Below are positions 57,465 through 64,000 of a stretch of 64,000 nt of DNA, in pieces. Each line of letters opens with the position of its first letter. Within the stretch, counting starts at the first letter, position 1. The notes under the pieces were generated by a model that was not told where the DNA came from, made no database searches, and saw nothing but the letters and a program-made list of their open reading frames with translations. Origin of the DNA: Advenella mimigardefordensis DPN7 (GTDB lineage: Bacteria; Pseudomonadota; Gammaproteobacteria; Burkholderiales; Burkholderiaceae_B). The position numbers and the translations under genes are program-made. Location: the NCBI RefSeq assembly GCF_000521505.1, contig NZ_CP003915.1, forward strand, positions 1,302,001 through 1,366,000. The letters run 5' to 3'.

Positions 57465-58448
57465 TTACTTTTTCCTGAACCCCAGTGATTCAAGCACTTT
57501 GCCTTCGTCTGCGGTGGTTTTCTTCGCAAACTCGGTGTATTGCTGGGTGCTCATATACAGTGGCTCCATGTCATACTTTTCCAGCGCTTCGCGAAAATTA
57601 GGTTTCTCCATAGCCAGCTTGAGTGCGTCATGCAGTTTTTTCACGATGTCCGGATCGGTGTCCTTGGGCACCGCCAGGCCGAAAGGAGACAGCTGGACAC
57701 GGTCGATACCAGACTCTTTGAGGGTAGGCGCGTCAGGAAATTTTTTGCTGCGTTTTTCACCCCAGGTAGACAACAGGCGCAGCTTGCCGTTTTCTACATA
57801 AGGCGCCCATGCGGGCGTATCTGCCACCGACATCACAAACCCGCCAATAATCGCCTTGAGTGATTCGGCATTGCCTTTATAGGGAACGTGAACCAGCTTG
57901 ATGCCGGCATCCTGGGCAATGGCCTCCATGGTGATATGCAGGGTAGTCATAATGCCGGGCGTTCCATAGGTGAGTTTTTCCGGATTCTGTTTGGCGTATT
58001 CGATATATTCCTGCATTGATTTGATTGGCGAATCGGCCGGCACGACCAGCCCGAAAGAATAACCGGCCAGGCCGATCACATAGGTCAGATCGGTTGCCGG
58101 GTTCCAGTCAATCTTGCTGATGTAGGGAAGGCGAAACACCGGCGTGGGTGTCTGGGCAAGGGTGTAGCCGTCGGGCTTCTTGCTATGTAGTTGCATGGCC
58201 GGTAAAACGCCGCCGGCCCCCGGTTTGTTTTCAACAATGACCGGTTGCTTGAGAATGCCTGTCAGGTTTTCTGCCAGCACCCTGAACGGGATGTCAGTTG
58301 AACCCCCGGCCGTGTAGCCAATCACGATTGTGATTGGCTTGTCAGGAAAGTTCTGGGCGGCTTCAGACATGGCCTGAGCGGACTGCATACCGCCAGCCAT
58401 GAAAGCAGCAATGGCGGCGGTATAGATGGACTTGCCTGGTTTTATCAC
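57465..58448 (-). CDS. Bug-family periplasmic solute receptor of the acyl-CoA operon
   Basis: 327 residues. Signal peptide to about residue 26 (GMQSAQAMSE), then PDKPITIVIGYTAGGSTDIPF, VIVENKPGAGGVLPAMQL and VPYKGNAESLKAIIGGF. It follows the acyl-CoA dehydrogenase gene after 86 bases on the same strand, as last gene of a four-gene run controlled from near the IclR gene. That suggests it captures the carboxylate that the operon degrades as its CoA ester (inference). Confidence 0.9.
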   Translation of the reverse strand: MIKPGKSIYTAAIAAFMAGGMQSAQAMSEAAQNFPDKPITIVIGYTAGGSTDIPFRVLAENLTGILKQPVIVENKPGAGGVLPAMQLHSKKPDGYTLAQTPTPVFRLPYISKIDWNPATDLTYVIGLAGYSFGLVVPADSPIKSMQEYIEYAKQNPEKLTYGTPGIMTTLHITMEAIAQDAGIKLVHVPYKGNAESLKAIIGGFVMSVADTPAWAPYVENGKLRLLSTWGEKRSKKFPDAPTLKESGIDRVQLSPFGLAVPKDTDPDIVKKLHDALKLAMEKPNFREALEKYDMEPLYMSTQQYTEFAKKTTADEGKVLESLGFRKK

Positions 58449-58534
58449 ACTTGTCTCCTATTTTTTTGGGTATTGCGGATAATGACAGATGGCTCGTCTG
58501 GATGTGCGATCAGATTGCTGCAGGATCTTACAAA

Positions 58535-59689
58535 TCAGATATTACCTTCTTTAATCAGATCCTTTGCAATAATGATTTGCTGAATTTGTGAGGTGCCTTC
58601 GTATAGACGGAAAAGGCGTACATCGCGATAGAAGCGTTCGATCGCATATTCTGAAACATAACCCGACCCGCCATGGATTTGTACTGCTCTGTCAGCAACG
58701 CGGCAGCACATTTCAGTTGCAAAGTATTTTACGCAGGAGGCCAGTGCTGACACACTTTCACCGTTGTCGCGTCGGCTTGCGGCATCCAGCAACATGCATT
58801 CGGCTGCGTAAATCTCGGTTTTGCTATCAGCAAGCATACCCTGAATCAATTGAAAATCAACTAGAGGATGCCCGAACTGCTTGCGGTCTTTGGCAAAGCT
58901 GAGTGCATCGCTCAGCATGCGTTTGGCCGCGCCAATCGCAACAGCGGAAATATGCAGGCGGCCTTTGTCCAGGACTTTCATCGCGGTCTTAAAGCCCACG
59001 CCTTCTTTGCCGCCAATTAACTGACTTGCCGGGATGCGACAGTTCTCAAAAATCACATCGCTGGTGTGAGCACCTTTCTGGCCCATTTTCTTGTCGCGTT
59101 TGCCTATTGTCAGACCGGGCGTGCCGGCTTCAACAATGAACGCTGAGATACCCGAGGCACCCTTGATGTCCGGGTTGCTGCGCGCCATGACGGTAAATAT
59201 GCCAGCATGCGGTGCGTTGGTAATGAAGCGTTTGGTGCCATTGATAATGTAATGATCGCCATCACGTACGGCGGTCGTGCGCAGGGAGCCTGCATCGGAG
59301 CCGGCTTCCGGTTCAGTAAGGGCAAACGAGCCAATCAGGTCGCCGCTGGCCAGGCGTGGCAGATATTGTTCTTTTTGTTCCGGGGTGCCGTCGATCACAA
59401 TACCCGAGGAGCCAATGCCGTTGTTGGTGCCGATGTATGAACGGAACGCAGGGGAGGTGCGACCCAGTTCCATTGCAATGCGTGCTTCTTCTTCCATGGT
59501 CAGGCCAAGGCCGCCATATTGTTCAGGCAGCGCCAGGCCGAACAGACCCAGCTCTTTCATCTGGTCGCGGATCTGCTGGGGGATTTCATCGGTCTCGGCC
59601 ACTTCGTTTTCGGCCGGGACGAGGACTTCGCTAACGAAGCGACGAACGCCTTCTTCAAGAAGGCTCTGGGTTTCCTGATCACGTATCAT
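58535..59689 (-). CDS. Acyl-CoA dehydrogenase
   Basis: 384 residues, the standard length. FAD/substrate motifs FALTEPEAGSDAGSLRTTA, ISAFIVEAGTPGL, KDRKQFGHPLVDFQLIQGML and the C-terminal RFYRDVRLFRLYEGTSQIQQ with the catalytic glutamate in YEGT. Introduces a 2,3-double bond into an acyl-CoA and passes electrons to ETF. It is the third gene of an operon after a flavin oxidoreductase and a crotonase-fold enzyme. Substrate chain is not predictable, perhaps short or branched. Confidence 0.94.
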   Translation of the reverse strand: MIRDQETQSLLEEGVRRFVSEVLVPAENEVAETDEIPQQIRDQMKELGLFGLALPEQYGGLGLTMEEEARIAMELGRTSPAFRSYIGTNNGIGSSGIVIDGTPEQKEQYLPRLASGDLIGSFALTEPEAGSDAGSLRTTAVRDGDHYIINGTKRFITNAPHAGIFTVMARSNPDIKGASGISAFIVEAGTPGLTIGKRDKKMGQKGAHTSDVIFENCRIPASQLIGGKEGVGFKTAMKVLDKGRLHISAVAIGAAKRMLSDALSFAKDRKQFGHPLVDFQLIQGMLADSKTEIYAAECMLLDAASRRDNGESVSALASCVKYFATEMCCRVADRAVQIHGGSGYVSEYAIERFYRDVRLFRLYEGTSQIQQIIIAKDLIKEGNI

Positions 59690-59717
59690 GAGTGTGATTA
59701 ATCCTTATAAAAAATCG

Positions 59718-60464
59718 TTATTTCGCCAGAAAGCGGCTGAATGCCGCCTTGGCTTCAGGCGATGCCAGGCATTGCACAAACCGTTCTCTTTCGGCATCCA
59801 GGGTGGCTGCAACGTCCTGGGCCGCAGCACGCTGCAACAGCGCTTTGGTGCTGGTCAGGGCCAGTCTGGACTGACCGGCCATGTCGCGGGCCAGTTCCTG
59901 GGCCGTGCTTTCGGCCTGGCCGGCCACCACCACGCGATTGATCAGCCCTGCCTGCTGGGCTTCTTCGGCTGTAAAGGGCGTGCCACGGTAGAGCCATTCG
60001 TTCGCCTTGCGGATACCCACATAACGGGCCAGCAGCAGGCTGGATGCGCCTTCGGGGCACAGTCCCAGTGGCACGAAGGGGATGCGAAACTGTGTGCCGG
60101 TGCCGGCAACCACAAAATCACAGTGCAGCAGCATGGTGACGCCAATACCAATGGCACCGCCTTCGAGAGCAGCGATGATGGGAATGTTGACTTTGCTGAT
60201 GGTTTTGAGAAAAGTCAGCGCCGGGCTGGCGCCTCCGGAGGCATTGAGAAAATCCTTCAGGTCGTTGCCGGCTGTGAAATATCCGCCAGCGCCGGTGAGC
60301 ACAATGGCGTGCAGATCGTCCCGCGCAGTGGCCTGCGCCAGTGCAGCGGTGAGCGCGTCATAGGTGGCGCCGTCCAGGGCGTTTTTCTGAGCAGGTCGGT
60401 TGATGGTCAGCGTCAGCACGCGTTCGCTTTCGTTGATCAGCAGGGTGTTCGTCGATTGGTTCAT
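59718..60464 (-). CDS. Enoyl-CoA hydratase/isomerase, isomerase-like active site
   Basis: 248 residues from ATG 60464. Crotonase fold with oxyanion-hole residues in GYFTAGNDLKDF (61-72) and ALEGGAIGIGVTMLLHCD (99-116). The segment PFVPLGLCPEGASSLL (129-144) has its glutamate, E138, in a PEGxSS setting as in delta3,delta2-enoyl-CoA isomerases, so isomerase activity is a good alternative to hydratase. The start overlaps the stop of the upstream flavin oxidoreductase gene by one base, so the two are coupled. Confidence 0.9.
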   Translation of the reverse strand: MNQSTNTLLINESERVLTLTINRPAQKNALDGATYDALTAALAQATARDDLHAIVLTGAGGYFTAGNDLKDFLNASGGASPALTFLKTISKVNIPIIAALEGGAIGIGVTMLLHCDFVVAGTGTQFRIPFVPLGLCPEGASSLLLARYVGIRKANEWLYRGTPFTAEEAQQAGLINRVVVAGQAESTAQELARDMAGQSRLALTSTKALLQRAAAQDVAATLDAERERFVQCLASPEAKAAFSRFLAK

Positions 60465-61432
60465 TATGCGTTCTCGCTGGCAATGCGCTGGCGCGCGGTC
60501 TGGTATTCCTGTTGCATGCGCTGGGCAATCGTGGCAACGGGATCGATTGAGTCGATGGTGCCCACGCCCTGACCGGCACCCCAGACATCCTTCCATGCCT
60601 TGACACGGGTTGAGCCAAAGTTGGTCGATAATTTGTCCTGCTCCTGCAGGTTGTTCGGATCCAGACCTGATGCAGTAATGCTCGGCGTCAGGTAATTACC
60701 GGGGATGCCAGTGAAAAACGGCGTGTACAGAATATCCTTGGCGGCGGAATCGACGATCATCTGCTTATAGCCTGGATCGGCGTTGGCTTCCTGGCTGGCG
60801 ATAAAGCGTGTGCCGATATAGGCAAAATCGGCGCCCATTGCCTGAGCGGCCAGAATGGAGCCGCCGTTGGTGATTGAGCCCGAAAGAATAATCGGACCGT
60901 CGTAGAATTTACGTACTTCAGATACCAATGCGAACGGACTTAACGTGCCGGCGTGACCACCCGCGCCCGCGGCAACCAGAATCAGGCCGTCCACACCCGC
61001 CTCCAGTGCCTTTTCGGCATGGCGGATCGTTGTGACATCGTGAAAGACCAGGCCACCCCAGCGATGGACTGCTGATGCGACGTCAGTCGGCGCACGCAGG
61101 CTGGTGATAATGACGGGGACCTTGTATTTTTCGCAGGCCTGCATGTCGTGATCCAGCCTGTCGTTTGAGGTATGAATGATCTGGTTGACGGCAAAGGGGG
61201 CGATTTTCTGCTCCGGATGCTGCTTGCGTTCATCATCCAGCGTGCGGGTGATTCGATCCAGCCATTCATCCAGCAGCGATGCCGGACGGGCGTTTAACGC
61301 CGGGAACGATCCGAGCAGCCCGCTTTTGCATTGTTCAATCACCATGTCCGGATTGGAGACGATGAACATGGGAGAGCAGATTACGGGAAGCGACATTTGA
61401 GCGCGCAATTTTTGTACGACAGGATGAGCCAT
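60464..61432 (-). CDS. Nitronate monooxygenase-type NAD(P)H-dependent flavin oxidoreductase
   Basis: 322 residues, 2-nitropropane dioxygenase/FabK-like TIM barrel. LPVICSPMFIVSNPDMVIEQ at the start, GLLGSFPALNARP, the FMN region LVAAGAGGHAGTLSPF, and GADFAYIGTRFIASQEANAD. Family members oxidise alkyl nitronates or act as enoyl reductases. First gene of the operon with the crotonase and acyl-CoA dehydrogenase, where an enoyl-CoA-type reaction is as likely as nitronate detoxification. It is divergent from the IclR regulator across 372 bases. Confidence 0.9.
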   Translation of the reverse strand: MAHPVVQKLRAQMSLPVICSPMFIVSNPDMVIEQCKSGLLGSFPALNARPASLLDEWLDRITRTLDDERKQHPEQKIAPFAVNQIIHTSNDRLDHDMQACEKYKVPVIITSLRAPTDVASAVHRWGGLVFHDVTTIRHAEKALEAGVDGLILVAAGAGGHAGTLSPFALVSEVRKFYDGPIILSGSITNGGSILAAQAMGADFAYIGTRFIASQEANADPGYKQMIVDSAAKDILYTPFFTGIPGNYLTPSITASGLDPNNLQEQDKLSTNFGSTRVKAWKDVWGAGQGVGTIDSIDPVATIAQRMQQEYQTARQRIASENA

Positions 61433-61590
61433 AAATACAAACCTCAGTCAAAGAATTTCATATGCACTATTGGCAGCGAACGGGTGCAGGAGCATGCCGG
61501 AACGGGTCGAGGCCGACAGCACGGTTGGTGTGGCAAGCCGGCTGCACGCGGCTATGATGGGGACCGGTTAATGGAAATATTGAAATAAAA

Positions 61591-61605
61591 TTCCGCATTG
61601 CGGTA
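61591..61605. promoter_or_regulatory. Candidate IclR operator 1
   Basis: TTCCGCATTGCGGTA has the perfect core CCGCA-T-TGCGG. A 15-bp TTCCGCA/TGCGGAA-like dyad fits operators of several IclR-family proteins. It lies about 160 bases before the flavin oxidoreductase start. Confidence 0.5.
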
Positions 61606-61689
61606 CAATTCATAGCGTCGTGTGTTGACCTTAAGCGCTTTATAATAGACTACTCTGCTTGCGCGGGCAATGAAATTTTCTTTTTAAAC

Positions 61690-61718
61690 ATAGTATAAAA
61701 CGGGTATTATTATACTAT
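61690..61718. promoter_or_regulatory. Candidate operator 2 before iclR
   Basis: ATAGTATAA (61690-61698) and TTATACTAT (61710-61718) form a perfect 9-bp inverted repeat with an 11-base spacer, about 90 bases before the iclR start codon. It may be an autoregulatory site. Confidence 0.5.
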
Positions 61719-61804
61719 TGAGCAACGGCAGGAGGCACAATGCGGCTCGCGAAGCGACGCTGTATTCTATTCTGCACATTGGAATTTTTCCGGCAAACTT
61801 ATTT

Positions 61805-62626
61805 ATGACATCTGACATTCGCAAAACCCTTAACAAACCGCCCCTGGCCAGCGAATACGAGGACGATCGCCATTTCATCACGGCCATCGCCCGCGGCCTT
61901 GATGTATTGGCCTGCTTTCGCTCCGGCAACAAGGTGCTGGGCAATCAGGAGATTGCGCAGCGCTGCAAGCTGCCCAAGTCAACGGTGTCGCGTATTACCT
62001 ATACGCTTACGCGGCTGGGTTATCTCACTCATAACGAGGACAGCAGTAAATATCAACTGGGTATGGCAACACTTTCACTGGGCGTGGGTTTGCTGGCCAA
62101 GCTCGATATCCGTCAGGTAGCCCGGCCGCTTATGCAGGCATTGGCCGAAGAAACCCAGGGCATGGTCACGCTGGGGACGCGTGATCGTTTGTCGATGTTA
62201 TATCTGGAGAACTGCCGCAGCCGTTCGGCGCTAACGCTCAGTATGGACGTGGGCGCCCGCATCCCTATCGTATCAACAGCCATGGGCAGGGCCTATCTGG
62301 CGGAGATTCCGCAGCAGGAGCGTGAAGAGATATTCGGTCGGGTGCGCGAACTCGATGAGCTGGCCAGTGATGCGCTTATGAGCGGTATCACCGCTTCGCT
62401 GGCCGATTATGAGCGACTGGGATGTACCTGCTCGTTTGGCGATTGGCAAAAGGATGTGAACGCCATTGCTGTGGGCTTGAATCTGGGGCGGCAGTTTCCG
62501 ATCATGGCGATCAGCTGCGGCGGGCCGTCCTTCAATTTATCTGAACAGTACCTGCTTGAAGAAGCGCGGCCCAAATTGCTGGAAGTGGTCAGTAAACTTA
62601 AAGAAACGGTGGGCCAGCCGGCCTGA
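61805..62626 (+). CDS. IclR-family transcriptional regulator
   Basis: 273 residues from ATG 61805 (a TTG-started frame from 61718 would overlap the palindrome). Winged helix: AIARGLDVLACFRSGNKVLG, NQEIAQRCKLPKSTVSRITYTL; then the IclR effector domain with QLGMATLSLG, VGARIPIVSTAMGRAYLAEI and GGPSFNLSEQYL. Divergent from the acyl-CoA operon, which it most likely controls; the effector would be the substrate acid or its CoA ester. Confidence 0.92.
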   Translation: MTSDIRKTLNKPPLASEYEDDRHFITAIARGLDVLACFRSGNKVLGNQEIAQRCKLPKSTVSRITYTLTRLGYLTHNEDSSKYQLGMATLSLGVGLLAKLDIRQVARPLMQALAEETQGMVTLGTRDRLSMLYLENCRSRSALTLSMDVGARIPIVSTAMGRAYLAEIPQQEREEIFGRVRELDELASDALMSGITASLADYERLGCTCSFGDWQKDVNAIAVGLNLGRQFPIMAISCGGPSFNLSEQYLLEEARPKLLEVVSKLKETVGQPA

Positions 62627-62670
62627 TGTGCTGGTGGCAAAGTGCCTGTTGGCGAACCCATCAGGCGCCT

Positions 62671-62694
62671 TGCCGGCTGCTTAAGCTGCCGGCA
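62671..62694. terminator. Hairpin between convergent iclR and thioesterase genes
   Basis: TGCCGGC (62671-62677) / GCCGGCA (62688-62694) with the self-complementary GCTTAAGC in the loop. No T-run; possible bidirectional transcription barrier. Confidence 0.45.
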
Positions 62695-62709
62695 GTGTGT
62701 TCACATTTG

Positions 62710-63129
62710 CTATTTCTTGTCTATCATTGAAAACAAGGCAGTCGCAAAGGCCACTTTTTTATCCCCTACGCGCAAATCACAGTTGGCAAAAATAACCCGC
62801 TTGCCCTTGCGCTGAATATCCACGGTTGCTTCCAGCCAGTCACCCTCACGCACCGGTGACATGAATTCACAGGTGAGCGACATGGTCACAAATGCCACGG
62901 GTTCATCATGCGCGTTGAGTATGGCATCGCCAAAGGCATTGTCTGCAACGGTCATGATAAGGCCGCCATGGGCAACACCCACCTTGTTCAGATGTGTCGC
63001 TTTTACTCTTACGCCAAGACCTGCATGGCGCTCGTTTATGACTTTTTCATAGAAAGGTCCGGTCAGGTCCGAAAAGGTGCTGAACCGGTTCAGCAGGCGG
63101 TAGTGTTCTGGAATCGTCTGGTCAGTCAT
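62710..63129 (-). CDS. PaaI-type hotdog-fold thioesterase
   Basis: 139 residues. The hotdog signature HGGLIMTVADNAFGDAI holds the catalytic region (HGG...D), followed by VAFVTMSLTCEFMSPVREGDWL and a final KVAFATALFSMI strand. It hydrolyses an acyl- or aryl-CoA, often to relieve CoA trapping in degradation pathways. It lies 15 bases downstream of an acyl-CoA dehydrogenase gene on the same strand, so the two act in one operon that enters the window from the right. Confidence 0.9.
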   Translation of the reverse strand: MTDQTIPEHYRLLNRFSTFSDLTGPFYEKVINERHAGLGVRVKATHLNKVGVAHGGLIMTVADNAFGDAILNAHDEPVAFVTMSLTCEFMSPVREGDWLEATVDIQRKGKRVIFANCDLRVGDKKVAFATALFSMIDKK

Positions 63130-63144
63130 GATACGGGTGTTTCC

Positions 63145-64000
63145 TCAAGCGGCGTCCTGGGTTTTTTGTGATGTTAGCAAACTATCACTATAGCGCTGCA
63201 AATGGAAGTCGGCATCGCCATACTGGCTATTGAGTACGGTCACCCGTTTGAAGTAATGAGGTACCGCCAGTTCGTCGGTAACGCCCATGCCACCGTGCAG
63301 TTGCACGGCTTCTTCGCCTACGTGGCGCGACAGTTTTGCCAGCAGCACTCTTGCTGCAGCGCCTTTGATGATGCGGTCCTGCGGGTCATCGCCAGCCTGG
63401 CCGATAGCGGCCAGCAACGCCATGGAGGTGGCCTGTTCTGCCGCGATGGCCATATCGGCCATGCGATGCTGCAGGGCCTGGAATGTGCCAATGGCCACGC
63501 CGAACTGCTTTCTGGTTTTCAGGTATTCCAGCGTTGCCTCGTTCAGTGCCTGAATCAGGCCCGCTGCCTCGGCTGCCAGTGCGGCATTGGTGGCGGCCAG
63601 TGCCTGCATGATGGCGGGGTAGGCTGTGTCGGCATCGCCAATCAGGGACTCTGGCGGCAATTGTGCGTTGTTGATCACCAGATCAGCGGCCAGATGGCCA
63701 TCATGCAGGCGGTACGATTTGGCAGTAATGCCAGGATGGTCTGCTTTGACCAGAAAGACAGACAGGCCGTTGCTATCGTTATTCTGGCCGGCGGTTCTGG
63801 CCGTAATCAGCCAGTGATCACATACCGGCGCGTCAATCACGACGGCCTTGTGGCCACTCAGTATCCAGTTGCCTGCTTTGTTTTCAGCCTTGGTATGGAT
63901 GCGTGATTCCTGATAGCGCGATTGCACATCGTAGTGGGCAAAGGCAAAACGGGCTGAGCCATCGGCGATGGCGCCAATCAGTACGTTGCGCTGCTGCGCA
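63145..64000 (-). CDS. Acyl-CoA dehydrogenase, C-terminal part (cut by window end)
   Basis: The frame is open to the right edge; 285 codons including the stop are visible and the N-terminus lies outside. Visible features: a middle beta domain (GNWILSGHKAVVIDAPVCDHW), KTRKQFGVAIGTFQALQHRM with the FAD/tetramer signature, and LHGGMGVTDELAVPHYFKR near the end. The YEGT catalytic glutamate motif seen in the other dehydrogenase (58535-59689) is absent from this C-terminus; in such proteins the base may lie elsewhere or a partner subunit may supply it. It is probably a subunit of a two-subunit acyl-CoA dehydrogenase for a dicarboxyl- or bulky acyl-CoA (inference). Confidence 0.9.
   Translation of the reverse strand, partial: AQQRNVLIGAIADGSARFAFAHYDVQSRYQESRIHTKAENKAGNWILSGHKAVVIDAPVCDHWLITARTAGQNNDSNGLSVFLVKADHPGITAKSYRLHDGHLAADLVINNAQLPPESLIGDADTAYPAIMQALAATNAALAAEAAGLIQALNEATLEYLKTRKQFGVAIGTFQALQHRMADMAIAAEQATSMALLAAIGQAGDDPQDRIIKGAAARVLLAKLSRHVGEEAVQLHGGMGVTDELAVPHYFKRVTVLNSQYGDADFHLQRYSDSLLTSQKTQDAA

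Larger units (their letters stand above)
61433..61804. other. Divergent control region, acyl-CoA operon / iclR
   Basis: 372 bases with two palindromes (listed separately) and no gene. TACAAT at 61604-61609 is a possible -10 box toward iclR. Confidence 0.6.

Overview
The window is a chromosomal segment of a betaproteobacterium. The order hrcA-hemH-(MOSC)-grpE-dnaK-dnaJ, an orphan set of Bug (TctC-type) tricarboxylate receptors, and the style of the FtsK, LolA, RarA and SerS block all point to the Alcaligenaceae; an Advenella-like organism is my best guess, inferred from gene content only. There are no transposases, phage genes, CRISPR arrays, rRNAs or tRNAs that I can see. Both ends cut a gene: hrcA on the left and an acyl-CoA dehydrogenase on the right.

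Left part (1-20.8 kb): the heat-shock block, with two clear sigma-32 promoters (before grpE and before dnaK); a methylglyoxal synthase with an extra degenerate N-terminal copy of its own domain; a molybdate uptake operon modABC-modE behind a textbook ModE palindrome; a MoxR ATPase and VWA (CoxE-like) pair divergent from two small c-type cytochromes; then a 4.1-kb gene for a single-module polyamino-acid synthetase of the Pls/PosA family (adenylation, carrier, six membrane helices, three tandem C domains). This last gene is the most unusual metabolic system in the window. The isocitrate dehydrogenase gene follows, with a 16-bp palindrome upstream.

Middle part (20.8-43 kb): catabolic islands for hydroxylated and tricarboxylic acids. 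One pairs D-tartrate dehydratase with a Bug receptor and a divergent LysR regulator. The next has a Bug receptor, an FCD-type GntR regulator and tcuAB (tricarballylate oxidation), with a related putative operator before both transcription units. Housekeeping genes follow: trhO, an Smr protein, trxB, ftsK, lolA, rarA, a Met/His-rich secreted protein, serS, yaaA, an MFS transporter and a FUSC-type membrane protein. Three intergenic gaps here hold short tandem repeats with 6-, 7- and 8-base units.

Right part (44-64 kb): the ilvBHC branched-chain amino acid operon and its terminator, an amino-acid binding protein, a PLP aminotransferase coupled to a Bug receptor, an IutA-type TonB-dependent siderophore receptor, a D-amino acid dehydrogenase preceded by a tandem glycine riboswitch, two more Bug receptors, a nitroreductase, and an acyl-CoA catabolic operon (flavin oxidoreductase, enoyl-CoA hydratase/isomerase, acyl-CoA dehydrogenase, Bug receptor) divergent from an IclR regulator. 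Five Bug receptors occur in 64 kb and none has TctAB membrane subunits nearby.
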